DNA from: Halichondria panicea | Taxonomy: Eukaryota > Porifera > Demospongiae > Suberitida > Halichondriidae | Assembly (NCBI RefSeq): GCF_963675165.1 | Contig: NC_087392.1 | Span: forward strand, 1,379,001 to 1,443,000 | Length of the DNA: 64,000 nt | Reading direction: 5' to 3' | Shown: positions 51,801 through 62,500 of the stretch, piece after piece | Position numbering within the stretch: position 1 is the stretch's first letter | Layout: the number at the start of each line of letters is the position of its first letter | Made by a program: the position numbers and the translations under genes | Notes under the pieces: model-generated | The model's input: the letters and a program-made list of their open reading frames with translations, nothing else | Database searches by the model: none | Told to the model about the DNA's origin: nothing

Positions 51801-52765
51801 CACTGTCTACGTCTGCAACTCCGACCGATTCGGCCAGATTGGAGTCAGTGACACATAATGGTCGCATCCTCCCTACAGAGTCCCCTGAATCGTATGTGAT
51901 GACCTACTTCACAAGGCACGTGGCCCCCGAAACAACAGTACTTTTGTTACTAGTTCTCATTTTGCTCATGGTTGTCAATCGGATGTCTGAAGTGTCTCTT
52001 CGTCTCCATTTCATCGCTCGAATTGAGGCATCGGCTCGAAGGAGATTGGCTCGATTACGCAAGGCCCAAGCCGACTGGCTACTATTCAACATTATACCCG
52101 ACCACGTTGCTAGGGAGTTGCGAATTAACGGAAAGTACTCGCAAGACCACGAGTGTGTGGGTGTCATCTTTGCTTCTATTGTCAACTTTCGAGACTTTCA
52201 AATGAACACACCAAACAGTGATGAGGAGTCCCTTCGAGTGCTCAACTTAATCATCAGTGAGTTTGATGCTCTTTTGGATCGTGAGCAATTCTCCAGTATC
52301 GAGAAAATCAAAACTATTGGTAGTACATACATGGCTGCTTCTGGTCTACCACTGGATTCACAAGGAAGAAATGTAAAGCACCTTTTGGAACTTGTGGATT
52401 TCTCAGAGAAACTCATTGAAGTACTAGAGCAAATCAACACACAAATGCCTGGGTTTGTTTTCAGAATGCGTATTGGGTTCAATTTTGGACCTTTGACGGC
52501 TGGAGTGGTTGGAAGTAGGAAGATGCTGTTTGATATATGGGGTGATACGGTGAACGTTGCTAGTCGAATGGACTCTACTGGTTTAGTGAACAAGATCCAC
52601 ATGCCTGAGACCTGTTTAGAAAAACTCTCTCCCTATGTTAATCACGAGACATACAAAGTTGTCAATGTGAAAGGAAAAGGCGAAATGAAGACTGTGTTCA
52701 TTAGACTGGGCTCAAGACAAGAAGATGATGTACCTCCCCACAGAGCAACATGTGAACTTCATTGA
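48824..52765 (+). CDS. ADCY9: transmembrane adenylyl cyclase, ADCY9-like, 1293 aa
   Basis: A class III membrane adenylyl cyclase making cAMP from ATP at the plasma membrane. There are two coding exons, 48824-50489 and 50550-52765, with a single 60-bp intron inside the C1 domain. The layout is N-terminal cytosolic tail, six hydrophobic segments, C1, six more segments and C2. C1 has SILFADIVDFTKFS with the metal-binding Asp466 and LGDSYF with Asp510. C2 has VGVIFASIVNF, IEKIKTIGSTYMAASG (purine-binding Lys near 1141), MLFDIWGDTVNVASRM (Asp near 1217, then Asn and Arg), so both halves look competent. FKFDVWSKDV in C1 and FASIVNF in C2 point to the type 9 branch. Such a low intron number is odd beside 14-23-exon neighbours. 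It starts 239 bp after ISWI and is convergent with RPS3A. Confidence 0.95.
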
Positions 52766-53332
52766 CAATAAGGGACATTTCATAATTACTCTATTTCATA
52801 TTTCAGTTTGTAACTCGTGCAATCATTTTTCAGTTTTTGTATATTTATGTAAATTTTCGTACAAATCATGTATTTCTATTGTTGGTGTAAATACGAATGC
52901 CAATTTAAGTATCACATATTCAAGGCCTTGGCATGTTGTTGGTGTGTGTTAGTGGTGCCAACTGTACTGGCTTCAATTACCCATATTAGTAGCTTATTTA
53001 GCTGTAATAATTCTTTTGATGTTGAACATACGTATGGTTTTTATTGAACATGCGCACTGGACTACATAACACCCACACTCATTAAGGAGTAGGACGAATA
53101 TTTTCTAATAGACCTTATTATCACTTGTAACAAAAATCATGGTCGACCATTTCCTATTTTTGAAGCCCACAAAAATAGGGTCACTATATGCACCACACAT
53201 CCTCACAAAGCATTGACAGTAAACACAGACAATTCTCTTGACAGACATTTTGGTCAACAATTGAAATGAGACATCATAAAATTCTCTTCAACAAGACAAC
53301 ACACTCATCAATGTAACTGTTCCTAGACTGTT
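52766..53332. other. convergent 3' region of adenylyl cyclase and RPS3A
   Basis: This AT-rich stretch should contain both 3' UTRs. I see no coding exon or RNA gene. Confidence 0.6.
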
Positions 53333-54957
53333 CTAGACGCTCTCCAGTACAGGTGGCTCGAAAGTATCAGTGCCTCCCTTCCCTGAGGCACTATCACCGT
53401 GGAGGTCCAATAATCTACCAACTGTGTGTGTTGTGTGCGTGGAGAGGGTAAATTCTAGATTCTTAAGGCAGAGCTGATCTATTATGCATAAATTCGTATT
53501 ACATTTATAGATATCATTCTGAACACCTAGTTCAAAACTCACCATCAAACTTGGGTTTCTTGAGGACTTTGACTTTTCTTATAAAGACATCATGCAGAGG
53601 GTAGATGGACTGACATCTCTTCTCAATATCCTTGCCAATACTGTCCGGGATCCTGCACAACGATCAAACAAGATCAATATTATAGTGGACGTACCAATAG
53701 CTACAAAATTTAGCAGCGTATCAGATGTGCTCTATATATATTGGTAGGTTAGGAAACACAACTATAATTACATAGTTATAAAGAATGGTCATTTACTTAC
53801 AGTTTGTTGACTGTCTCCTTGAGGTCGATCTGACTGATCTCTCGATTCATCGTCTCCACCATCTTCTTGCGAATTTGCCTGCACTGTGATGACTTGGCAT
53901 AAGAGGTTTTCTTGATCTGGTTGGGTTGTCTCTTTGTGAATCCAATGCAAAACACTCGCAGGAGGTATCCATCAGTTGTCTTCACATCAACATTAGCTTC
54001 AATCAGTGTCTGAGAGGAAGGAGGGTACACAGAAAATAGACAATTTATTAATTTTGTGTAGCAGCATATCGGGCATAATGCTATCAAAAGATATTATATT
54101 TTCTACCTAACAATGGAGGGAGGCAATGTAGACTTTCACAGCATGGGAGGTAATTGAAGCAAAAGCAGTTGCCAGTATAGTACATACGCAACAAGACACA
54201 CACATCCTTACCTGCCATTTCTTGACAAGAGCACGAAGCTTGTCGGTTGTCATTGTCATTCCATGGAAGTTAGTGAGGACACTTTTCCCCTGGATATCTT
54301 CTGAGATCAGACGGAACTTTCTGAATGATTGCTCGTCATTTTGGAGGTCAGCTAGAGAAACCTCAAATACTCTACCCTTGAGTCCATCACTGGCAAGCTC
54401 TAGAGTGGGAAAGAAGAGAGAGCACAATGTCAGAGTGTGTAATGGTAGAGGGGCCGTCTTGGAAAGGAATAACTAGCGTATGAGTATAAATACAGCTATA
54501 TTTATGCGGCCTCAGTACAGAGTTGTCCGCATTGTCGATTGAACTAAGACAGGGATAACTTGTGATCATCATAGACAGTGCAAACTCGGCAAGAACTTTA
54601 GATCTAAATACATACACACTGCCTAAAAGTTTAAGCGTATGAAAAAATACGACCACTTGCAAACATACTTTTTCCTTGAGTTCTGGTGACTAAAGTCTTG
54701 CCAATGTTTCTGACTGCAAACATGGACGGGGCTTTGACATCATACCAGTCCTTCTTGGTAAAGGGATCAATTCTGTAGCGTGGGTATAGGCACAAGTAGT
54801 AACTGCATCCTTTCTAATCCTTAGTCTACGAGCACTTTTACTGTACTAAGAGCATAGGTACTACTTATATGGATACAATATTTGACGTAGATACTCACAT
54901 CTTTTTTTTTGATCCCTTCTTCCCCTTGGTTAGCCTCTTGTTCTTACCGACAGCCAT
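53333..54957 (-). CDS. RPS3A: 40S ribosomal protein S3a (eS1), complete, 6 exons, 252 aa
   Basis: eS1 is a small-subunit ribosomal protein on the platform near the mRNA exit. Minus-strand exons 54899-54957, 54669-54772, 54212-54399, 53801-54009, 53543-53652 and 53333-53421 join in frame to 252 residues; human is 264. The match runs through the whole protein: [73 protein letters not shown] and [11 protein letters not shown]. It ends EPPVLESV (human EPPVQESV). The C-terminal linker is shorter than in human. A 5' oligopyrimidine tract precedes the ATG, and intron 2 holds a candidate C/D snoRNA. Confidence 0.99.
54505..54580 (-). ncRNA. candidate C/D-box snoRNA in RPS3A intron 2
   Basis: On the minus strand an exact box C (ATGATGA, 54566-54572) and a box D (CTGA, 54512-54515) are about 61 nt apart, inside an RPS3A intron. 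Between them AGTTATCCCTGT directly precedes a D'-like CTTA. It is complementary over 12 nt to the universally conserved ACAGGGATAACT of 28S rRNA domain V (rRNA sequence from memory). The fifth position above D' would direct methylation of the second G of that GGG. RPS3A hosts snoRNA U73 in mammals. The terminal stem looks weak, so exact ends are approximate. Confidence 0.7.
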
Positions 54958-54967
54958 GATGATTAGT

Positions 54968-54980
54968 GAAAAGGAAGGAG
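54968..54980 (-). promoter_or_regulatory. 5' TOP-like tract and probable start site of RPS3A
   Basis: The minus strand reads CTCCTTCCTTTTC about 11-23 nt upstream of the ATG. This is the expected 5' terminal oligopyrimidine element of ribosomal protein mRNAs, implying transcription start near 54980 and translational control by TOR signalling (inference). Confidence 0.65.
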
Positions 54981-56504
54981 TTCCACGTGCTTCATATTTA
55001 TGTACATGCGCATAAAATCTCTGTGGGGAATAGTTGTCAAGCAGAGGTCGTCAAAGTTAGAATCTTGCAGAGTAAGCAGCCACACCCAGTTATGCAACTC
55101 TGCCCACCACTCCCCCCTAGCTAGCTAGCACTCTGAGATTGACAGTGCAGTGTAACTAGTGACAGTGTATACAACAGTGAATGAATAGTGAACAAATTGG
55201 AGCTTTATTTTGCTTCTCATATATGCAGGTGAGTTGTTCTTGGTCTGTGTGTCTGATGCATTACATCTCCTGATGGTGTTCTGGTGTGCAGAGTCAGTGT
55301 ACATTGTAGCTACATAGTAGTCATGTGTATTAATTAAAAACAATCTCCAATTCGTGTTGTTTTTTAATGTGTACATTTCAATGTACGTAGTTGGCTCATT
55401 GATACACATCATTAGTACGATCATGATTAGTATCTATACATGATTGTACGTCTGGTTAGTATAAGTATGCAATCATTGAAATGTGCTCAAGAGATACGAT
55501 ACAGTAGATCTAGTGATGTCGGTACATGGTGAACCATCTCAGTATTCTGAGACAACAGTGAGTGGGAAATCTTTCTCACTCTCTTACTAACAGTTTTTCA
55601 CAAGCATCTCTTTAACATGAGGGAATATACAGCAACCTGAACCTATATCCTGAAGTGCTAGTACTGTTGGGACACAGATTCCCTTAAAGGCTCTGTTTTG
55701 ATATTTCCTGCATGTAAATGTACTTCTCATATTACTTAACCTATTGTGTATAAGACTGTAACTAAATACAAGCCCCCCTCAGTCTAAGCTGTGCAATAGA
55801 GCATGAAAAAACTGTACCACAGAAATTCATAATGTTCCCTCAGGGGACTTCAAAATAATAAATAACTGTGTGTGCTATTTTCTTACCTGTCCAAGAGTCT
55901 CTGCCAGATATGGCTTGTGTTTACATGAGAGGTACTCCTCCACTGTGTGGGTGGATATTGGTTAGACCTAGTCGTTGTGGCTTGTACGAGCTACATGATG
56001 TTACTGCTACTACGAGATATGCCTCGGGGGGGGGGGGGGTACTGTAGAAATAGTGCACATATAGCTTTAACGACTTTGGCCTGAGGTTTTGTTGAGTGGT
56101 AGGTTTGCAGAAAGCCCACTTAACCTAATATGTGGACTGTGGTGGTCATGTGTTGTGAATAATGATTAGCATGTAATTACTGAAATAGTTTAAGTACAGT
56201 ATAAGCTTCCCCCTTGCTGTGTGTGTCAAATACTTGTGTCGTGTAAAGTGATCTGTCATCATGTGTTAATACAATGTACAATATAATGTACAATGACGGA
56301 TAATTTCGTGCCTGTAAAACACATAGGACATTATATATCATGTAGCTGATAATTGTCTTGTAGCAAACAACATCATCCTTGTAAGGACAATATTTTGCCA
56401 GCTACAATGCCAGCTACAAAGCTAGCCTTGGCCAAATTTTCTTCGTATATGCTGTACTAAAGAATGTAAATGTCAATTATGTGAAGTTTTTCTTTGGTGC
56501 CCAG
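54981..56504. other. divergent region between RPS3A and the SOD-SH3 gene
   Basis: A probable non-coding first exon of the plus-strand gene ends near 55228 at ATGCAG-GTGAGT and is spliced to the acceptor CCCAG at 56504. A G-homopolymer is at about 56027-56038. I see no coding exon. Confidence 0.45.
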
Positions 56505-56513
56505 ATGATCTAA
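56505..56513 (+). promoter_or_regulatory. minimal upstream ORF (Met-Ile-stop)
   Basis: ATG ATC TAA begins at the first base after the predicted 3' splice site and ends five bases before the main start codon. Such a short uORF could dampen initiation at the main ATG (inference). Confidence 0.5.
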
Positions 56514-56518
56514 GGTAG

Positions 56519-59500
56519 ATGAAGATGTTGATGAATGGCAGGTGTTGGTGGTTTCTCTCTCTACTGTTTCTGTTCCTGCGACCGACCCTCGGACTGAGAG
56601 TGAGGTCAGAGTTCAACCAGCGAGGCGTGAGCGGGAGCATCGAGTTCTCACAAGATGGACCAACCGATAACACCACCATTACAGTCAATCTGACCGGTGT
56701 GTTTCAGTGTGTGCTTGCTTCAGTGTAGCTAGAGGCCTATTTTATATACATATACATGACACTGTAAGGTGCTATAGTTACGTTGTATTAAAATTGAAAC
56801 GCATGTGTATATACATGTACATTTATGTTTGTTCATAGATCAATTGTTACTCTTAGTCAGAATCATAATCTACTACTCTATTACCCGCCCCCCCCATACC
56901 CATACAGGTCTCAGTCTCCACGATGATACTCTCTTCCAGTGGCATGTTCACCAGTATCCCTTTCCGCTGAATGGTATCCCTAATCCATGCGGCGTGGCCA
57001 TCACTGGGGGCCATTACGACCCCTTGGGGGCAAACTCAAATCAAAATTACACCCAGAACTGTGCTCAAGATCCAAGCAACTGTGAAATTGGTGATTTGAG
57101 TGGAAAGTTTGGTCTGCTCAACATTTCTCAATCCAATAACGTGATTGCTCAATACATTGACTCCACCCTATCACTACATGGTGTGTATAGTATTATTGGA
57201 CGCTCTATAGTCGTCCACCTCTCGGGCGGAGCTAGATTGGTCTGTGCGAACATTGACTACCCACAAGATACAGATACGGCTCAATCCGATATACTCATCT
57301 CTTCGTTTAGAAACCAATTCACTGGATATGTACATTTCAGGGGCCACACTGACAGCAACACTTCCTCTGTGTACACCAATCTCTTGCGAGTAGCTGGGAA
57401 CTCAACTTCGACTGGTCATAACTGGCATGTACACGTGAAGCCTCTGGATGTGAACGGTACTGATTGCTCTCTTGCTGGACCACATTATAACCCGTTGAAT
57501 GTCGATGTAAGTAACAATTATTCTATTTTGTGTAACCCTACAAGGCAAGAAAACTGTGAGATTGGTGATCTCTCGAATAAAGGCTCTCCGTACAGTGTTG
57601 TTAATCGTGTTGCTAAGCAGTTTTACACCGATCTATCTCTACCACTATCTGGAGACATGCTGTACATTGTCAATCGCTCAATTGTAATTCATCAGGAGAA
57701 TCGTGGTGGCCCTAGAATAGCTTGTGCTAATCTGACTCGATTTACTCCCCTGGAAGCTGTTGTGAACTTTAATAACGAAAACGGGATAACAGGCAGCATT
57801 CGATTTTCTCAGCTATCACTTTTTGACTACACATTCGTGACAGTTAACCTCCAAGGTTTGGCTGGAATGGCTGGAGGCTATCACGTACATGTCCTACCTG
57901 TTCCTCCTGAGGAGCCTGAGAGTTGTTTATTGACCCTGGGGCACTGGAACCCCACTGGAGTGGTGTACAATGACAGCATCACGCGACCACTAACTAGCGA
58001 TGAGTACGAGATAGGAGATCTAAGTGGGAAATTTGGAGGACTAGGCGGTCTCAATGAATTAATGGAAACATATTCGGACCCAAACGTGCCTTTGTTTGGA
58101 TTGTACAGCATTGTAGGACGATCTGTTGTGATTCATCGAACTGATGGATCTAGAGTGGCTTGTGCAAATATAGAACTAATCAGACCGGTTTTACGAGTTA
58201 TGGTATCTGTTAATACATCCAGCTTGAGAGGACAGATCATTTTTACTCAGCCAGCCGACGATCCATTCTCTGAGACGACAATCACCGTGGAATTGATGAT
58301 CCTACAGATAATAAACGTGACTACGCCCACTCCAAGTCCCACCCTCAGTTCTACCAACATACCCTCCATGACGCAACTTCCTGTTGAGGTTACTACTAGC
58401 CTATTCCCCTCTCCAGACACTACCTCAACTGTGGGTGCAGCGTCCTCGTTCCAGACTGTGTTTCCATCCCAGACAGTGCAGTCCATTCCAGTGTTCAGTT
58501 CCAGTGTGGACGTTGGCAGTGGTGACAGTATGCTCCCGTTTGGACCAACAAGTGAGCAAAATACTGTAAAAGCATAATCGGTCTTGTTTGTGAGATATTT
58601 GCCATTCTAGTGAGCGTATTCATTCATTTATTACTACATGTATTTGTGATTAATATTTGTGTTCTCCTCTGCAACTACAGCACCCGTTGCTCCAACACCC
58701 AGTGTCAGCCCCACCCCGATGTCTCGAAGGAGACGAGCCGTTAACAGTCGTACAAGAAGGCAGGCCGTGGGCGGAGTGGTCGGCTTCGATTGGAGCGTGA
58801 GGATGGTCTCTCAAGATTCCCCCATGGACTGCAATTCTCTGCCTGTCTTTGACCTAGCACCAAGGTTGTTGTGGCTTCCTGTGTGTTTCTTTAGAGCTCG
58901 TATTTGTGGCTATAAAACACCTTCAATGTTACAATATAAACAGTATTTCAATATGAACAGTATTTTCTAAAGCAATGTGTTTACACAGTATATTGTGTTA
59001 TTGGTGTGTACATAGTACACTTCTTTCAGTATGCCTTTGAGAGATAAACGAAAACGACGTAATAATTGATCAGCCCCATTTTAATGAACTACATGTACTC
59101 TGTATGTATTATAATCTACATGTTTCTGGAATGAGATCATTTATTAAACGTATTCACCTCCTCTCCCTCACAGTGACCCAACACTTTGCTCCCCGACCAT
59201 CCCCCTGGCATGTTCAACTGGTGATCTCACAGGGAAACATGGCCCCCTCTCACTCCCCGCCACCCCTGGGACATTCTCGGCCGTCTTTACTGACCCTTCA
59301 CTCCCCCTCTCTGGTCCACAGTCGCCATTCACAACACGAGCAGCTGTTCTTGTACAGCAGATGGGTGGATCCGTGGAGACGGCAACATGCTCATTGGCTG
59401 GCATGGTCGAAGAGCCACCTCCAATGACAATTAATCCCCCTACCACACTGACTGAGACCACACCTACGATGCAAACCACCACACCACCACCAGCAACAGG

Positions 59501-62500
59501 TATTGAAAAACGATACCAGTCTCTTAAACTGTTTGACTCCCTCCCCCCCCCACACACACTCATACACTGATTTAGCTGATACTGTAATCATTGGTGCCGT
59601 AGTGGGAGGTGTGCTAGGTGCTCTCCTGTTAGTGGGTGTAGTCATCCTACTCGTCTGTTGTTGCTACTGCAAGTCACAGAAGTCAGAGTACAAAGTGAGC
59701 AAACAAGCAGCTCTTGAAATGGGGACTGTTCGTCCATCCAAGCCTATACTCGGAGGTGAGCTATAGTTCTGCACGTGTAAATGCATGTGCTAGGGTAACT
59801 AACTGACAGGAGTGATTTGAATGCTCTTGTAACAAAATTGAGAGCTATTGATGGTATGTTTTAGCGAACAGTAAGTATTAAGCCAAATCATTAATTTGTG
59901 TTAATCCATGTAGGTTCACCATTATACTGTGCAGTGTGATACGTATTACTCTTATAGTTAACTGAAACCTGATATGCATGTACATGTACCACCCTCCACC
60001 CTTGTACACATTCTCCTCGTCTCCACAGTGCCCCACTATCGAGCACTCCACAACTATGCCCCCCAGAATCCGGATGACCTGGAGTTGGAGCAGGGGGAGT
60101 GGGTGACACTAATGGAGACCCCCGCTGGTGGGGGTTGGTGGAAGGGGAAAGTCACGGAGGGAGGGGAGGGATGGTTCCCACGTACCTATGTGGAGTACAT
60201 AGATAGAGACGCTGAGAAAAAGAAACAACAGGATGGTGAGTTTACGAACTTTATGCTGTTCCGTTTTATTTTTATTTTTTAGTAGCTGTGTATAAGGTTG
60301 TATGTTTAGTTATGTCAACACACACTCATCCTCAACAGAGAACTTCTTGATGGCAGCATCGGCCATTGTGGCGGCCTCAACATCATTCAACGTCCAGCAT
60401 CCCTCCCTCACACAGACCCGTCATCAGACACTCCCCTCAAAACCCAACAAGAGAGCCTTGTCCTTCAGCAAAAAGAAGGAAGACAAGATTGACTTGGAGA
60501 AGCTTCAGAGGTCACAAACGATGAACCGTAAGATTGATATTGACTCCACCCCTCGTGCTCTGAGGAAACTCGATCGACCTTACCTAGATACATTTAATAG
60601 GCAAGTTATCTTTTTGTTGAGTGGATCCAAAGCAATTTGGTACTACTCACCTTATAACTGCATTTATATTTGTGTATGTTTTGTAAGCTATGTAAATGTA
60701 CAGGAGTGCATGAACTAATTACTGTCCCTTTATAGTGATGAAAATGGAGAGGCTACAATCATTTCTAATGAGGGAGGAGAGGTAGTGAGTAATGGCGGGA
60801 CGCTACCAAACACACCCGTGAGTCAGAGGAACGTAGCCTTCTATGCCAATTCAGCAGCTATCGAGGGATCACCTCAGTCCCTAAGGGCATCAGAGCCGGT
60901 AGGTGGAGCTTCAAGTCATGTGACTCTAATAATTATAATGATCATGTAATACTGCAGGAGTATGAAAACGGAGAGCCAGACACTGATAAATACATAGCCA
61001 AACATAATTTCGATGGGTCTACGGATATCGAGCTCGAGCTGAAGAAAGGAGAACTTGTCACCGTTGTAGAGAAGTCGGACGGAGGGTGGTGGAAGGGTGT
61101 GTGTGAGGGGAGGGTGGGATGGTTCCCCCAGTCGTACGTTCGTCCTGCTCCTGTAGAAGCGAGAGAAAGCATGTCGGCCACCCAGCCAGCAAACATGGAG
61201 GAGATGATGAAAGCAGGTACAGTAGGTGTCTCTGTCTGTTTGAATGAATTGTTTGAGTGGCCACTTGAGTTTGTTCGTTCAATTTAAAATACTAACAGTG
61301 AGCTCTTTCATTTTTTTGGCAACTTAATGGGGGGAAAGCCCAAAATGTGTCCGTTAACTGAACACACCATAGAGAACTCAATTAAGTTATGGCTGATCAG
61401 AATGCTTGGATTTGTTACATGACACAAATACATTGTCAATGAGTTTAAGAAACAAGTTTATGGCACTCAAATTAATCCTGTTAATCATTTTCATGCCCCC
61501 TCCCCCCCACCAGGTGGTGATCTGGAGGCAGTAGAGTACTGCTCCATCTTCCCCTATCAGTCGGACACGGAGGGTGACCTTGTGTTTTCCGAGGGAGACA
61601 CTGTGCTCGTATATTGGGCCCAGGACAATGGCTGGTGGTACGGGGCAGTCGGTTCCACACAGGGATGGTTTCCTGGCTCTTTCGTCGAGGTAAGTATGGG
61701 TTGTGTAATATTCTGAAAGTCTCTGTAGGCATAGTGTTTTAGTTGCATGGTCATGGTTTATATAGAAGGACCGATTTCTAAGAGGTACATGTACTGTACA
61801 CTGAGCGTTGCTCACTGCACTAGGCCTGCTTTTGTACACATAATTATGTTGGAAGTACATGTAACTACTAGCATGTCTGATTCAAGATCATAATTTCCTT
61901 CTCTAGCCACTGATTGAATCTCCTGAGCCTCAAGATGAGAGACGAAAGGAGAGTAGGAGCTCGTTCAAGAAGATGTGGTCGCTACGTAAGAAGTCACGTG
62001 ACAAGTCTAAAGATGTTCCTCTGCTGGAGGAAGACAACGACGAGAAGTTACCGACAGCTAGCGAACCAGTGGGTCTGGAAGGTGAGTGATCCAATTGCCA
62101 TGGATGTACATGTACTTACTCAGTAGATGCATTTGCCATACTAATTTACATGCCATGCATGTAGCAACATACATGTATGGCAGCTGACAGAGTCCCCAAA
62201 CCATTGATTAGACGGGGGTAGGGGTATAGTTGAGCATCTTTCAACAGCCATAACTTTAGTACCGTTGATCCAATGTCAACAATTTTGTGATTTTCTGAAA
62301 GCTTAGAAAGAGACCTTTCAAATGATGTGTTTAAACATTAGGGCCATAATTTTTCGGCTTTCGGCTTTGGACCATGGGTATGAGAAAATTGGCAAATACT
62401 TTTATCAAAGTGAGATAACACCGTTTGAAAGGTCTCTTTCCAAGCTTTTTCAGAAAATAAAATTGAAATATTGGATCCACGGAATTTAAGTTACATGTAC

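Noticed and set aside
55228-56504. tRNA or other structured RNA genes in the intergenic regions
   Set aside because: I scanned for conserved tRNA A/B-box sequences and saw none that fit.
56908-58180. Classical Cu/Zn superoxide dismutase assignment
   Set aside because: The zinc-binding histidines and loop are absent in all three domains, so a copper-only type fits better.
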